DNA from: Legionella geestiana
GTDB lineage: Bacteria > Pseudomonadota > Gammaproteobacteria > Legionellales > Legionellaceae
NCBI RefSeq assembly: GCF_004571195.1
Contig: NZ_CP038271.1
Location: forward strand, 248,001-312,000
Length of the DNA: 64,000 bases
Direction of reading: 5' to 3'
Part shown: positions 8,516-17,191 of the stretch, piece after piece
Numbering within the stretch: position 1 is the first letter of the stretch
Layout of the letters: every line of letters begins with the position of its first letter
Translations under genes and position numbers: made by a program
Notes under the pieces: model-generated
The model's database searches: none
What the model was told of the DNA's origin: nothing
Seen by the model: the letters and a program-made list of their open reading frames with translations, nothing else

Positions 8516-11500
8516 ATGCCAACGCTCACCTCTGAACAACGAACAGCTATTCTTAATGCCGGTAAAAGCGTCTTTTATTCCTATCTTTGCCTGCATACGC
8601 TAAAAAAACAGGCGCTGTCTGCCATTAAAGCGTCAAATGAACAGGATACCGTCGAGCTTACCCTTGCGGGGTGTACTATCCGATTTTCTAAATTGGCTAA
8701 TGAAGATGGCAGCATATCTCTCACGGTGACTGAGCCACAATTTTCCGAGTTACCTGAACTCAAAGGAATAACCGATTATTCAGGACAGGATTTGGCACAG
8801 ATAATCGCGAGTCACTCTCCCGTACGCTTCTACCCTCGAGAGGAAGCGTTCTCTGTATCAGACGCCATGGGGACTCCGTTTGGTGGCCCGGATAAAATAG
8901 ACCTTTACGAACTGCATATCACTAACCTTGGGCGTATTATTGAAAATATTGGAAGGCCCGGTTTCGAAGATAACATGCTGGTCTCCCTGACGACCGGCTC
9001 GGGTAAAACATTTACACAAGCCTTATGGATGCAGGTACTTGCCCTGTCAGGTCAGCGAGCAACATTCGCAGTACCGGCAAGCCTTCTTGAGCAGTTCAGA
9101 CTGGATTTGACGCGCCTCTTACCAACCGGTTTTCTGGAGAGATACCATCAACAGATTCGCATTACCTCTGTTGACGATGCGTTAAATACGCCTGATATCG
9201 ATAATACAGACTTCTACAGTTTTGACGAAGCGCATTTGATTGCCGACCAGGAAGATTTGTTTTTGAAAGCCCGCAGCATTGCCGGACAAAAAACCACCAT
9301 GTTCCTGACAGCTACCCCTACCCCTGCATTGTCATCACTGGCTTCTGGTGACGATGCTCAGACGAAGCTTGCCACCGTTGCCAGTATGAGCAACGCAGAA
9401 AAAGTCGCTGGAGGGTATGCAGAACGCGTGCAAAGCACTGCGAAATCCGCACAATCAATCGAAGAAATTCATAGTCGGTCTAACCTCGATGGTCAATCCA
9501 ACCGCAACAGGCTTATGGCCGATCTTTTCGACAGGCAAACGGGTTTTGATGCGTCCCTGCCCTTTGCTGAGGCGTATCTCTACCACACCAATCTGCGCGA
9601 GGTTCCACAGAGCGCAAATGAAAACGACCCTGGCAATGAGTTACCTGAACAGAGACTGCGCCGGGCGGTTCGATGGGCGGTACAGCCCTCAGCCTTTCAG
9701 GGAAAAACCCTGATTTGCGCTAACCATTTTGAAGACGTCGTCAACCTGGATTTATTGACAAAACAGTTTGCTGAAGGCACGCAGGCACTTCCCGGTTTTA
9801 ACCAGCGCTTTTATGCCAACGGCAATCTCTTTGAGCGGGATAACACGTATAAATTTTTACAGGTATCCGGGGTCACTCCAGATGAGAGTGCCTATACCCA
9901 GTATGCAGCAAGCTGTTACCAACAGTTTTCCAGTGGACTGCTTGAAAATATCCGTCAGGTGAATAATGAAGCCGGTTTTGGCTGCAGTGACGAAGAAGTT
10001 ATAACGCTTAGAAATGAAATCCTTGAAGGCCTTAAGAGTGCCCCCCTCGAAAACAGCAAACATGCCATAATCGACCTTGCTTTGTCGATTATGGCCTCAA
10101 AAGCGGCTAATGGCCGCGATAATCTGACCGATATCCTGCAAAATTTTGGCGGCAAATACCTCGATGAGCGGCGTAAAACGGATTTAAACGCCTTTTATCT
10201 GGAGCTCAGCGCGCAAGCTTCAGAAATGACTGAAGATTATCTTCGCTCGCTGCTTGTGTACGATGCAGACACAAATCCGCGAGGATTAACGCCCGCGCAA
10301 ACTGAGGAACTGATTCCTCTTTTACTAGGCGTTAAAGACCGATTAAGATTTGGACCAGTTATTGGCCAGCGTATTACCGACAACTGGTATGCAGATGCCG
10401 GATTGTTTGATGTATTAGATCAAAACAATAAAACCCGGCTGCATGAATTCGCGAAAAAACATTATAAAAAATATGCCTTTAATCAGGTTGAAAAAAACGA
10501 AACCATCGAGCCTGGACAGGTGTTTAACGGTTTTAGAGAAGAAACTCACGGCACTGGTATCAGCAATGCTGACACGGCGTACACCCCAAAAATTCGCACC
10601 AAACGCGCTGTTGAGGCATTAAATCCCAGGGCTGAAGAGGCCGTTTTTACACCGGTTCGTTCTGAAGAGGATACCCTCGTTAATGCCGATAATCTCTTTC
10701 GCATGGGGATTACTTCACTCTATTGCACCGATACAAAAATTGCGGGCTTTAACGACCCTAACCTGCATCAGGTTGCAGTCCTTGCACACAGTCAGGAAAA
10801 TCCTCTCGCAAATCCTGCCAACATCATTCAGGCGTATGGCCGAAATCGTGGCTTGAATCCCCACAAAACGCCGAACTTCTTCCTGATTACACAAAAAGGC
10901 GTACAGTGTCTTTTTGGGGATGAGGAGCTTAACAAGGATGATTATCAAGCCGACTATCATGAGGCATTAAGAAGGTTTAAGCCGGTTTATCTCGACAAGC
11001 TCGCACAGGAACTTGCCGACAATGTTCTTTTATGGATTGAAAGTCATCGAGATGCGTTACATGAAGTCGATGATGAAAAGCTGTCTGATGAAGTCATTAC
11101 CTACCTTTTTAACACCCTCGATGCGATTAATAAAACGAACGCCTACCAGTTTAATCTGACGGTAAAAGACTTTTATGGCGTCCTCGAAAAGGCCATAGAC
11201 ACGCTGAATACTAAAAAATCTGAGATAGAAAAAGGCACCCCGCTGCCTCTGCTGGCTCGGGTTGTTGCCTGGCTTGCCTTTTGGGCTGCAAAAATCTTTC
11301 AAAGTATCGCTGCCAGAGAATCCCGGCAGGAAGTCGAGGAGCGCCTCGAGAATCTGCAAAGGAAACCGCAGAACCTTGATGAAGATGAAGATGTTGAAGA
11401 AATGTGGGATGCCGAATCCAAACGCGCCCAATTTTACCAAAAAGTGCTGGACATCCCTTTTGAGACGGTTAACGAGCATGATAACGCTCAAAAACTATTT

Positions 11501-13477
11501 GGAATGGGTATCTTGAAAGAGGCAAACGGATTAAAAGAGATTCGTGACAAATACTATTCAGCAGCCCTTAAAAATCCTATAGCTCTTATTGATAAAAATA
11601 CGAGACAGCATCTTAATACAGAACTTAAAATTCTCATGGAAGGTTTATGCAGTTATATCGCGCTTTCGAAAGTTGAACACAAGGAAACCATTTTTAGCGC
11701 CCTGCAAGTTTTTCGCCATGACAATACGGATGAAAATCGCAATGCCGTATTGCGGCAAATTTTATCGCTGGAACTTAACCCAGAACACCCTGATAGAAAG
11801 CATCATCTTCAAAAAATCCAAACCATGCTTACTCAACTTGGTATGGCGCAACCCTCCAGTCTGACTGTAGAGGCGGCGGAAACGCTCGTAAAAAATAATC
11901 AAGAGGAAATCGTAACACGTTACATCGATGGTCTTTCGCGTAACCGGGAAAACCTGGAAGCATTAGCCATAACAGAATCCAGCGTGAAAAGTGCTGCTGA
12001 AAAAATACGAAACGCTGCGGCAAAAGACATTAAATCCCTCGTTCACCCTTTTATCACCGAAGCGGCTTACAAAAAAATGCTGGAGTTTGTTGATTCGCAA
12101 TTTTCACTGGAAGAATTGCAAACCGCCCTCGGAACAACGGCAGAGGATGGCATCGCTCACTCTTTAAAAACATTCATTGCAGATACTTTAAATCCACCAG
12201 AAGATTATTATCAAAAATACTGCCTTCCAACGGTGGAAGCCATGCTTGAAAATCGAGAAAACTTTGACACGATGACTCCAGAATCGCTTCCTTTTGTCGC
12301 GAATCTGCAACACCTTCAAAGCTTTTATCAAGTGCTTCGTGAAAGTCATCTTCGATTTTATAACATGAGTGAGGCCGGGGAAATCGCGCATGCAACGAAT
12401 GAAGCAGCGCCATTTTTTACCTCTCGTAACTCAGTAAACCCCGTTTTAAGAGGCGTTGCCTGTGGGTATGATGTTGCGTTATGTAATAATCTTGGCGATG
12501 ACAAAAATAAAGCGATGACGCTCTATCTACAACGCATTGGAAATTCAACTCACTTCAATATCAAACAAGTCAAAGATGATGGTACCGTGGTTCAGACGAG
12601 CGATGTGAATCTGAATTTCGCGAGCGCAGAGATGAATAACGAACTTCAACAGCCGACCAACGGGATAACCTATATCAATTTAAAACCCCAGTATCTGGCC
12701 GCTCTTAGTAACCATTTAACCACTGTAGTCAATACTAATTTTGACAGCTTACTAAAGCCCTCCGTGAACGATGAGAATACTGCTGAAGGAAAAGTCTGGC
12801 GTAATCTTCTAGGCCTTCATGGCCTAAAGCAGGCTCTGCCTGTTTTCGACAGCACACAAAAACTGGTGCGCACACGCGAAATTGACAAAGCACTCGATGT
12901 CAGTACCACCATGCTTAAAGGGATACTAAAAAAAGAATTGCCACATTCATCCAATCCACTGGTTGCAAAGGGAAAAATGTTCAATGAAGTGCTGTCTCAG
13001 GAACGCGGACAAAATTCAGCTCCATCCCAGGCGCTACTGAAAGGAAAAGCGAGCCGCATTGAAAAAATGAAGGCTCAGTATGACTTAATAAAAAGGAGCC
13101 ATGACGAGTATCGCATCACCGACCAGAGAAAAAACGCCTATATCTCAGAGCTTCATCGCTATATTGATTCTCGCGGCGAACGTGAGTCGCAAAACCAAAA
13201 GTTAAAAGCGAAGCCTTCGTTATTTTTTAACGAAGCACTCACAACCAAAAAAGTACGAATGGCAGAAAGGCTGATTCATAGACTCAATGAGACAACCACA
13301 TTTGCTGATTGCCTCAATCTGGTTGAAGATGCACTTAAAGAGCATGCCCAAATCATGCGGGCTCATCATAAAAATCCAAACGCTTCATGCCGGCTCGGCA
13401 ATATTCTCTGCAGCATGCATGAATCCTTGCTGGAAGCGCAAATACCCTACAGGAACTTGCCAAACAGCGGGGAATGA
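8516..13477 (+). CDS. Giant helicase-like protein, candidate Dot/Icm effector
   Basis: A 1653-residue protein of unknown function. Residues about 140-790 look like a superfamily 2 helicase/ATPase core: Walker A SLTTGSGKTF (about 157-166), DEAH in YSFDEAHLIAD (237-240), motif III-like FLTATPTP (263-270), a motif IV-like stretch KTLICANHFEDVVNL (about 395), and a motif V/VI region ending in IIQAYGRNRGLNP (about 765-777). Roughly 350 residues of unrecognised sequence sit between the two RecA-like halves. The last 860 residues match nothing I know; they include one hydrophobic stretch (LLARVVAWLAFWAAKIF, about 914-930) and charged helical sequence. No signal peptide. TGGAG precedes the ATG by 12 nt. 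Size, isolation and a PmrA-box promoter suggest a type IVB effector (inference). A phage or mobile-element helicase is less likely because no such genes are nearby. Confidence 0.75.
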   Translation: MPTLTSEQRTAILNAGKSVFYSYLCLHTLKKQALSAIKASNEQDTVELTLAGCTIRFSKLANEDGSISLTVTEPQFSELPELKGITDYSGQDLAQIIASHSPVRFYPREEAFSVSDAMGTPFGGPDKIDLYELHITNLGRIIENIGRPGFEDNMLVSLTTGSGKTFTQALWMQVLALSGQRATFAVPASLLEQFRLDLTRLLPTGFLERYHQQIRITSVDDALNTPDIDNTDFYSFDEAHLIADQEDLFLKARSIAGQKTTMFLTATPTPALSSLASGDDAQTKLATVASMSNAEKVAGGYAERVQSTAKSAQSIEEIHSRSNLDGQSNRNRLMADLFDRQTGFDASLPFAEAYLYHTNLREVPQSANENDPGNELPEQRLRRAVRWAVQPSAFQGKTLICANHFEDVVNLDLLTKQFAEGTQALPGFNQRFYANGNLFERDNTYKFLQVSGVTPDESAYTQYAASCYQQFSSGLLENIRQVNNEAGFGCSDEEVITLRNEILEGLKSAPLENSKHAIIDLALSIMASKAANGRDNLTDILQNFGGKYLDERRKTDLNAFYLELSAQASEMTEDYLRSLLVYDADTNPRGLTPAQTEELIPLLLGVKDRLRFGPVIGQRITDNWYADAGLFDVLDQNNKTRLHEFAKKHYKKYAFNQVEKNETIEPGQVFNGFREETHGTGISNADTAYTPKIRTKRAVEALNPRAEEAVFTPVRSEEDTLVNADNLFRMGITSLYCTDTKIAGFNDPNLHQVAVLAHSQENPLANPANIIQAYGRNRGLNPHKTPNFFLITQKGVQCLFGDEELNKDDYQADYHEALRRFKPVYLDKLAQELADNVLLWIESHRDALHEVDDEKLSDEVITYLFNTLDAINKTNAYQFNLTVKDFYGVLEKAIDTLNTKKSEIEKGTPLPLLARVVAWLAFWAAKIFQSIAARESRQEVEERLENLQRKPQNLDEDEDVEEMWDAESKRAQFYQKVLDIPFETVNEHDNAQKLFGMGILKEANGLKEIRDKYYSAALKNPIALIDKNTRQHLNTELKILMEGLCSYIALSKVEHKETIFSALQVFRHDNTDENRNAVLRQILSLELNPEHPDRKHHLQKIQTMLTQLGMAQPSSLTVEAAETLVKNNQEEIVTRYIDGLSRNRENLEALAITESSVKSAAEKIRNAAAKDIKSLVHPFITEAAYKKMLEFVDSQFSLEELQTALGTTAEDGIAHSLKTFIADTLNPPEDYYQKYCLPTVEAMLENRENFDTMTPESLPFVANLQHLQSFYQVLRESHLRFYNMSEAGEIAHATNEAAPFFTSRNSVNPVLRGVACGYDVALCNNLGDDKNKAMTLYLQRIGNSTHFNIKQVKDDGTVVQTSDVNLNFASAEMNNELQQPTNGITYINLKPQYLAALSNHLTTVVNTNFDSLLKPSVNDENTAEGKVWRNLLGLHGLKQALPVFDSTQKLVRTREIDKALDVSTTMLKGILKKELPHSSNPLVAKGKMFNEVLSQERGQNSAPSQALLKGKASRIEKMKAQYDLIKRSHDEYRITDQRKNAYISELHRYIDSRGERESQNQKLKAKPSLFFNEALTTKKVRMAERLIHRLNETTTFADCLNLVEDALKEHAQIMRAHHKNPNASCRLGNILCSMHESLLEAQIPYRNLPNSGE

Positions 13478-13497
13478 GCGCAGAGACATATTTTTAG

Positions 13498-14106
13498 ATC
13501 ATCGCTTAGCTGATAAACCTCGGAATGGATGCTTGAAAGTACATCCGGCCAATCACATCCGATGCCGGGCTTCGTGATGCTCAGCCTGGCCTACACCATC
13601 CTATTACATCAGGTGTAAGAAGTAGCCTGGGCTGATAAGCCCGGGAATGGATGGATAAATGTACTCCCGGCCTCGAATAACATCCGATGCCGGGCTTCGC
13701 GATGCTCAGCCTGGCCTACGTCATCCTATTACATCAGGCATAAGAAGTAGCCTGGGCTGATAAGCCCGGGAATGGATGGATAAATGTACTCCCGGCCTCG
13801 AATAACATCCGATGCCGGGCTTCGCGATGCTCAGCCTGGCCTACGTCATCCTATTACATCAGGCATAAGAAGTAGCCTGGGCTGATAAGCCCGGGAATGG
13901 ATGGATAAATGTACTCCCGGCCTCGAATAACATCCGATGCCGGGCTTCGCGATGCTCAGCCTGGCCTACGTCATCCTATTACATCAGGTGTAAGAAGTAG
14001 CCTGGGCTGATAAGCCCGGGAATGGATGCATAAACGTACTCCCGGCCTCGAATATCATCCGATACCGGGCTTCGCGATGCTCAGCGAGATTTACACCATC
14101 CTATTA
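13498..14106. repeat. Tandem array, five copies of a 125-bp palindromic repeat
   Basis: Copies begin near 13498 (worn), 13623, 13748, 13873 and 13998, a constant 125-bp step. Each unit holds two hairpins: a left one built on CTGGGCT-GATA-AGCCCGG, and a right one from CCGGGCT to AGCCTGG around a TCGCGATG loop. The right half is an approximate inverse of the left. The middle copies are almost identical, while the outermost are diverged. The array fills the space between the giant gene and the end of the HIBYL-CoA hydrolase gene, and its last bases abut that gene's stop codon. Confidence 0.92.
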
Positions 14107-15129
14107 CCTCAGACGTGTGAAAATGATGCCGTCAAAAAACGCCTCGACCATTTCGCTCGTTACAGCATCGATACCCGCCGGTTGCCAGCGCGGGTTTTTA
14201 TCTTTGTCTACAAGCAGTGCGCGCACACCTTCGTAGAAATCCTGTGAACGCATAAAATGCCCGGCGAGTTGGTAATCCTCTTTCAGACAATCGGCCAGCG
14301 ACAGTCCGCGCGTACGCTTTAAATGCGCGAATGTGACCTTAAGCGCCAAGGGCGATTTAGCACGCAGGGTTTCTTGCGTGCGTTGTGCGAAAGGCGCATC
14401 ACAAGACGCGAGTCGCTCCAAAATACCCTCAACGCTCCCGGCGGCAAAACACTGGTCAATGATGGCGCGCTCAGGCCAGGGGCTGTAAACCGGAGTGTGC
14501 CACGGCGCAAGAATAACCTCCGGTGAAGTATCCTCCTGAAGGATGGCCGTCTGCACTTCCTGAAGTTGAGAAGACGGCACACACGCATAGACAAGCCCTA
14601 CCTCATGTGCACGCCCGGCATCCAGCCGGTCTCCGGTTAACGCGAGATACATGCCAAGCTCGCCTGGCAGGCGATTTAAAAGATGAGAGGCGCCAATATC
14701 AGGAAAAAACCCAATACTGGTTTCTGGCATCGCAAACACGAAACGCTCAGTTGCAACCGGGAACTGACCATGCAGCGACACACCGACCCCGCCCCCCATG
14801 GTCATGCCATCCATCAGTGCCACAAAGGGTTTTTTGAGCGTGGCAATGCTCAAATTCATTGCGTATTCGTTTTCGAAAAACGCCATTACTTTCTCGGGAT
14901 GCACGCGCCCGTTGTCGTACAGCCAGCGTACATCCCCCCCGGCACAAAACGCCTTGGAGGGAGTGGCTTTGAGCACGATGGAACGCACACGCGCATCTTC
15001 GTTCCAGAGGTGAAGCTGGTGCTTCAGCGCGCACACCATCGGCAGCGTCAGCGCGTTCAAAGCCGCAGGGCGGTTTAATGTCACCACCCCCACCGTTCCC
15101 GCTTCTTCAAAAAGAATATCGTCACTCAC
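14104..15129 (-). CDS. 3-hydroxyisobutyryl-CoA hydrolase
   Basis: Crotonase-fold thioesterase that releases 3-hydroxyisobutyrate from its CoA ester in valine breakdown. A frame is open up to 15273, but that part lies inside the neighbouring gene; the GTG at 15129 gives the normal N-terminus (VSDDILFEEAGTVGVVTLNR) and begins 1 bp after the upstream stop. The 341 residues show AFCAGGDVRWLYD (oxyanion and CoA loop), GMTMGGGVGVSLHG, and the MPETSIGFFPDIGAS stretch that marks the hydrolase branch within the crotonases, including the Glu used for catalysis. Last gene of a three-gene minus-strand operon; its stop touches the repeat array. Confidence 0.9.
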   Translation of the reverse strand: MSDDILFEEAGTVGVVTLNRPAALNALTLPMVCALKHQLHLWNEDARVRSIVLKATPSKAFCAGGDVRWLYDNGRVHPEKVMAFFENEYAMNLSIATLKKPFVALMDGMTMGGGVGVSLHGQFPVATERFVFAMPETSIGFFPDIGASHLLNRLPGELGMYLALTGDRLDAGRAHEVGLVYACVPSSQLQEVQTAILQEDTSPEVILAPWHTPVYSPWPERAIIDQCFAAGSVEGILERLASCDAPFAQRTQETLRAKSPLALKVTFAHLKRTRGLSLADCLKEDYQLAGHFMRSQDFYEGVRALLVDKDKNPRWQPAGIDAVTSEMVEAFFDGIIFTRLR

Positions 15130-15130
15130 C

Positions 15131-15907
15131 TTATTTCCCCGTGAAAACCGCTGGCCGTTTTTCAAGAAACGCCGAAACCCCTTCCTGTTTGTCGTGGCTT
15201 GCGCAGGTTTTGGCAAAATGAATGGCTTCAAGGTGAAGGGCATCGTCCAGCGACAGGTCATAGCCGTGATCAATAACTTCCATCACGCCGGCAACGGCAA
15301 GTGGCGCCATCGCAAGAATTCCCTGCAGAATTTCTCTCGCACGCGCGAGCAGCGCTTCTGGCTCCACAACCTCACTGACAAGACCAAAAGCCAATGCCGT
15401 TTCTGCATCAATAAAACGCCCGGTCAGGCACAGGTCAAGCGCACGCCCCTTCCCCACTACCCGCGCAAGACGCTGCGTACCGCCAAAACCTGGAATCACC
15501 CCAAGCTTGACTTCCGGCTGCCCAAAGCGTGCCGCAGTACTCGCAATGCGCAGCGTTGCTGCCAGCATCAGCTCACACCCACCGCCAAAAGCAAATCCGT
15601 TAACTGCGGCAATCGAGGGTTTGGCCAGTGTTTCGAGCGCACGAAACACGCGCTGGCCCGACAGTGCAAAGGCATAGCCACTTTGAGCATCACATTCTGC
15701 AAGCCGCGTAATATCAGCACCGGCAGAAAATGCCTTCCCGGCACCGGTTATGAGAATCCCTTTTACCCGCGAGTCCGTTCGCGCGCGTTCAAATTGCACA
15801 GCGAGTGCAACCAGCACTTCAGTAGCAAGCGCATTCAACTTCTCAGGACGGTTTATCGTCAGTGTCAGAATGCCATCGGCATCGAGGGAATCAAGAATCC
15901 AGTCCAT
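15131..15907 (-). CDS. Enoyl-CoA hydratase
   Basis: Crotonase family hydratase of 258 residues, likely adding water to methacrylyl-CoA in the valine pathway, judging by its neighbours. Seen: FSAGADITRLAE (oxyanion hole), NGFAFGGGCELMLA with a catalytic Glu in CELML, and GQPEVKLGVIPGFGGTQRLARVVG with the second catalytic Glu. These residues identify a working hydratase rather than an isomerase-only member. It starts 8 bp downstream of the acyl-CoA dehydrogenase stop and ends 1 bp before the hydrolase start. It could serve other short acyl-CoAs as well. Confidence 0.9.
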   Translation of the reverse strand: MDWILDSLDADGILTLTINRPEKLNALATEVLVALAVQFERARTDSRVKGILITGAGKAFSAGADITRLAECDAQSGYAFALSGQRVFRALETLAKPSIAAVNGFAFGGGCELMLAATLRIASTAARFGQPEVKLGVIPGFGGTQRLARVVGKGRALDLCLTGRFIDAETALAFGLVSEVVEPEALLARAREILQGILAMAPLAVAGVMEVIDHGYDLSLDDALHLEAIHFAKTCASHDKQEGVSAFLEKRPAVFTGK

Positions 15908-15915
15908 TATAGCTC

Positions 15916-17070
15916 CTACTCGAGTGCAAACTCGACATCAAGGGTTGATTTGGCGATAATTTCGCGCATGATTTCGTTAGTGCCCTCAAGTATTCGGTGC
16001 ACGCGTAAATCTCTGAATATCCGCTCCACCTGGTAATCCCGCAGATAGCCGTAGCCGCCAAAAATCTGCAGGGTTTTGTCGCTGATGTCAAAGGCCGTAT
16101 CAGTCGCGTACCGCTTTGCCATGGCACACAGCCGTGGGGCGTCAGAGGCTTTCCTGTCAAGGGCTTCAGCGGCACGGTAGACCATAAGACGCGCTGTTTC
16201 AAAAGCGGTCAGCATATCGGCATAATAAAAACGCAGCGCCTGCAGATTTTTCAGCGCCTTACCAAACTGATGACGCTCCTGCATGTATTGACGCACCATT
16301 TGGAGACACGCGAGCGCCCCTCCCAGTGAACAGGCAGCGATGTTAATGCGCCCGCCGTTCAGGTCATTAAGCGCCATGCGAAACCCATCGCCCTCTTCGC
16401 CAATGCGGTTACTGACCGGGATACGGCAGTTTTCAAAATACAGCATGCTCGTGGGCTGGCTGCGCCATCCCATCTTTTTCTCCTGCTTGCCGAAAGAAAA
16501 ACCGGGCGTGTCCTTCTCAACAAGGACGCAGCTGATACCGTGATGCTTGTCTTCGCTGGTGCGCACCATGCAAAGATAGACCTCATTCACACCTCCCCCT
16601 GAAATAAAGGATTTCGCGCCGTTTAATACGTAAAAATCCCCATCGCGCTCTGCCCGGGTTTTCAGGGAGGCAGCATCAGAGCCTGAGTCAGGTTCAGTGA
16701 GGCAGAAGCTTGCCATCCAGTCCATGCTGACAAGACTCGGCAAAAAATGCGCGCGCTGCGCAGCTGAGCCGTGGTGGTCAATCAGCGAAGTAACCATATT
16801 GTGTATGGACAAAAATGCGCTGGTACTGATACATCCCGCGGCAAGCTGTTCAAAAATCAGTGCCGCATCCAGACGCGAGAGCGCGCTCCCTCCAACGTCT
16901 TCTCCGGCGAAAATTCCGCCCATGCCAAGACGCGCCGCCGCCTGCAGCACATCCCGCGGAAAATAGGATTCACTGTCCCAGGCTTCGGCATTTGGCGCAA
17001 GCTGTTCCCGCGCAAATTCACCGGCCATTGCCTTAATGGCTTTCTGTTCGTCACTGAGTTGAAAATCCAT
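15916..17070 (-). CDS. Acyl-CoA dehydrogenase, isobutyryl-CoA type
   Basis: FAD flavoenzyme that introduces the alpha-beta double bond in acyl-CoA. The ATG at 17070 was preferred to the longer frame (17100) because it follows AGGAGAAAGGCA and gives the usual start MDFQLSDEQKAIKAM; length 384. Motifs: FCLTEPDSGSDAASLKT, FYVLNGAKSFISGGG (flavin and substrate loops), IFGGYGYLRDYQVERIFRDLR, and RILEGTNEIMR. Operon with an enoyl-CoA hydratase and a 3-hydroxyisobutyryl-CoA hydrolase points to isobutyryl-CoA as substrate. The later enzymes (3-hydroxyisobutyrate and methylmalonate-semialdehyde dehydrogenases) are not in the window. Confidence 0.88.
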   Translation of the reverse strand: MDFQLSDEQKAIKAMAGEFAREQLAPNAEAWDSESYFPRDVLQAAARLGMGGIFAGEDVGGSALSRLDAALIFEQLAAGCISTSAFLSIHNMVTSLIDHHGSAAQRAHFLPSLVSMDWMASFCLTEPDSGSDAASLKTRAERDGDFYVLNGAKSFISGGGVNEVYLCMVRTSEDKHHGISCVLVEKDTPGFSFGKQEKKMGWRSQPTSMLYFENCRIPVSNRIGEEGDGFRMALNDLNGGRINIAACSLGGALACLQMVRQYMQERHQFGKALKNLQALRFYYADMLTAFETARLMVYRAAEALDRKASDAPRLCAMAKRYATDTAFDISDKTLQIFGGYGYLRDYQVERIFRDLRVHRILEGTNEIMREIIAKSTLDVEFALE

Positions 17071-17120
17071 TGCCTTTCTCCTGTCGGCAGCAAAAAACAC
17101 CTTTCACGCAATTTACATTA

Positions 17121-17148
17121 TTCATATCCCTGCAATGGGTGCTATTAT
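17121..17148 (+). promoter_or_regulatory. Putative recQ promoter
   Basis: TTCATA (17121-17126), 16 bp, TATTAT (17143-17148) with TGC just before the -10, an extended -10 form. It lies 44 bp before the recQ start in the divergent gap with the acyl-CoA dehydrogenase operon. Confidence 0.4.
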
Positions 17149-17191
17149 TGCGGATTTTTCATGCCTGTAAAAGAATAATAAGCAGCAATGT

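Noticed and set aside
13498..14106. CRISPR-like regular repeats
   Set aside because: Units are 125 bp, the would-be spacers are identical from copy to copy, and no cas gene is present. The hairpin pairs fit a REP/BIME family.
15194..16036. 280-codon plus-strand frame
   Set aside because: Antisense to the enoyl-CoA hydratase, which has all catalytic motifs.
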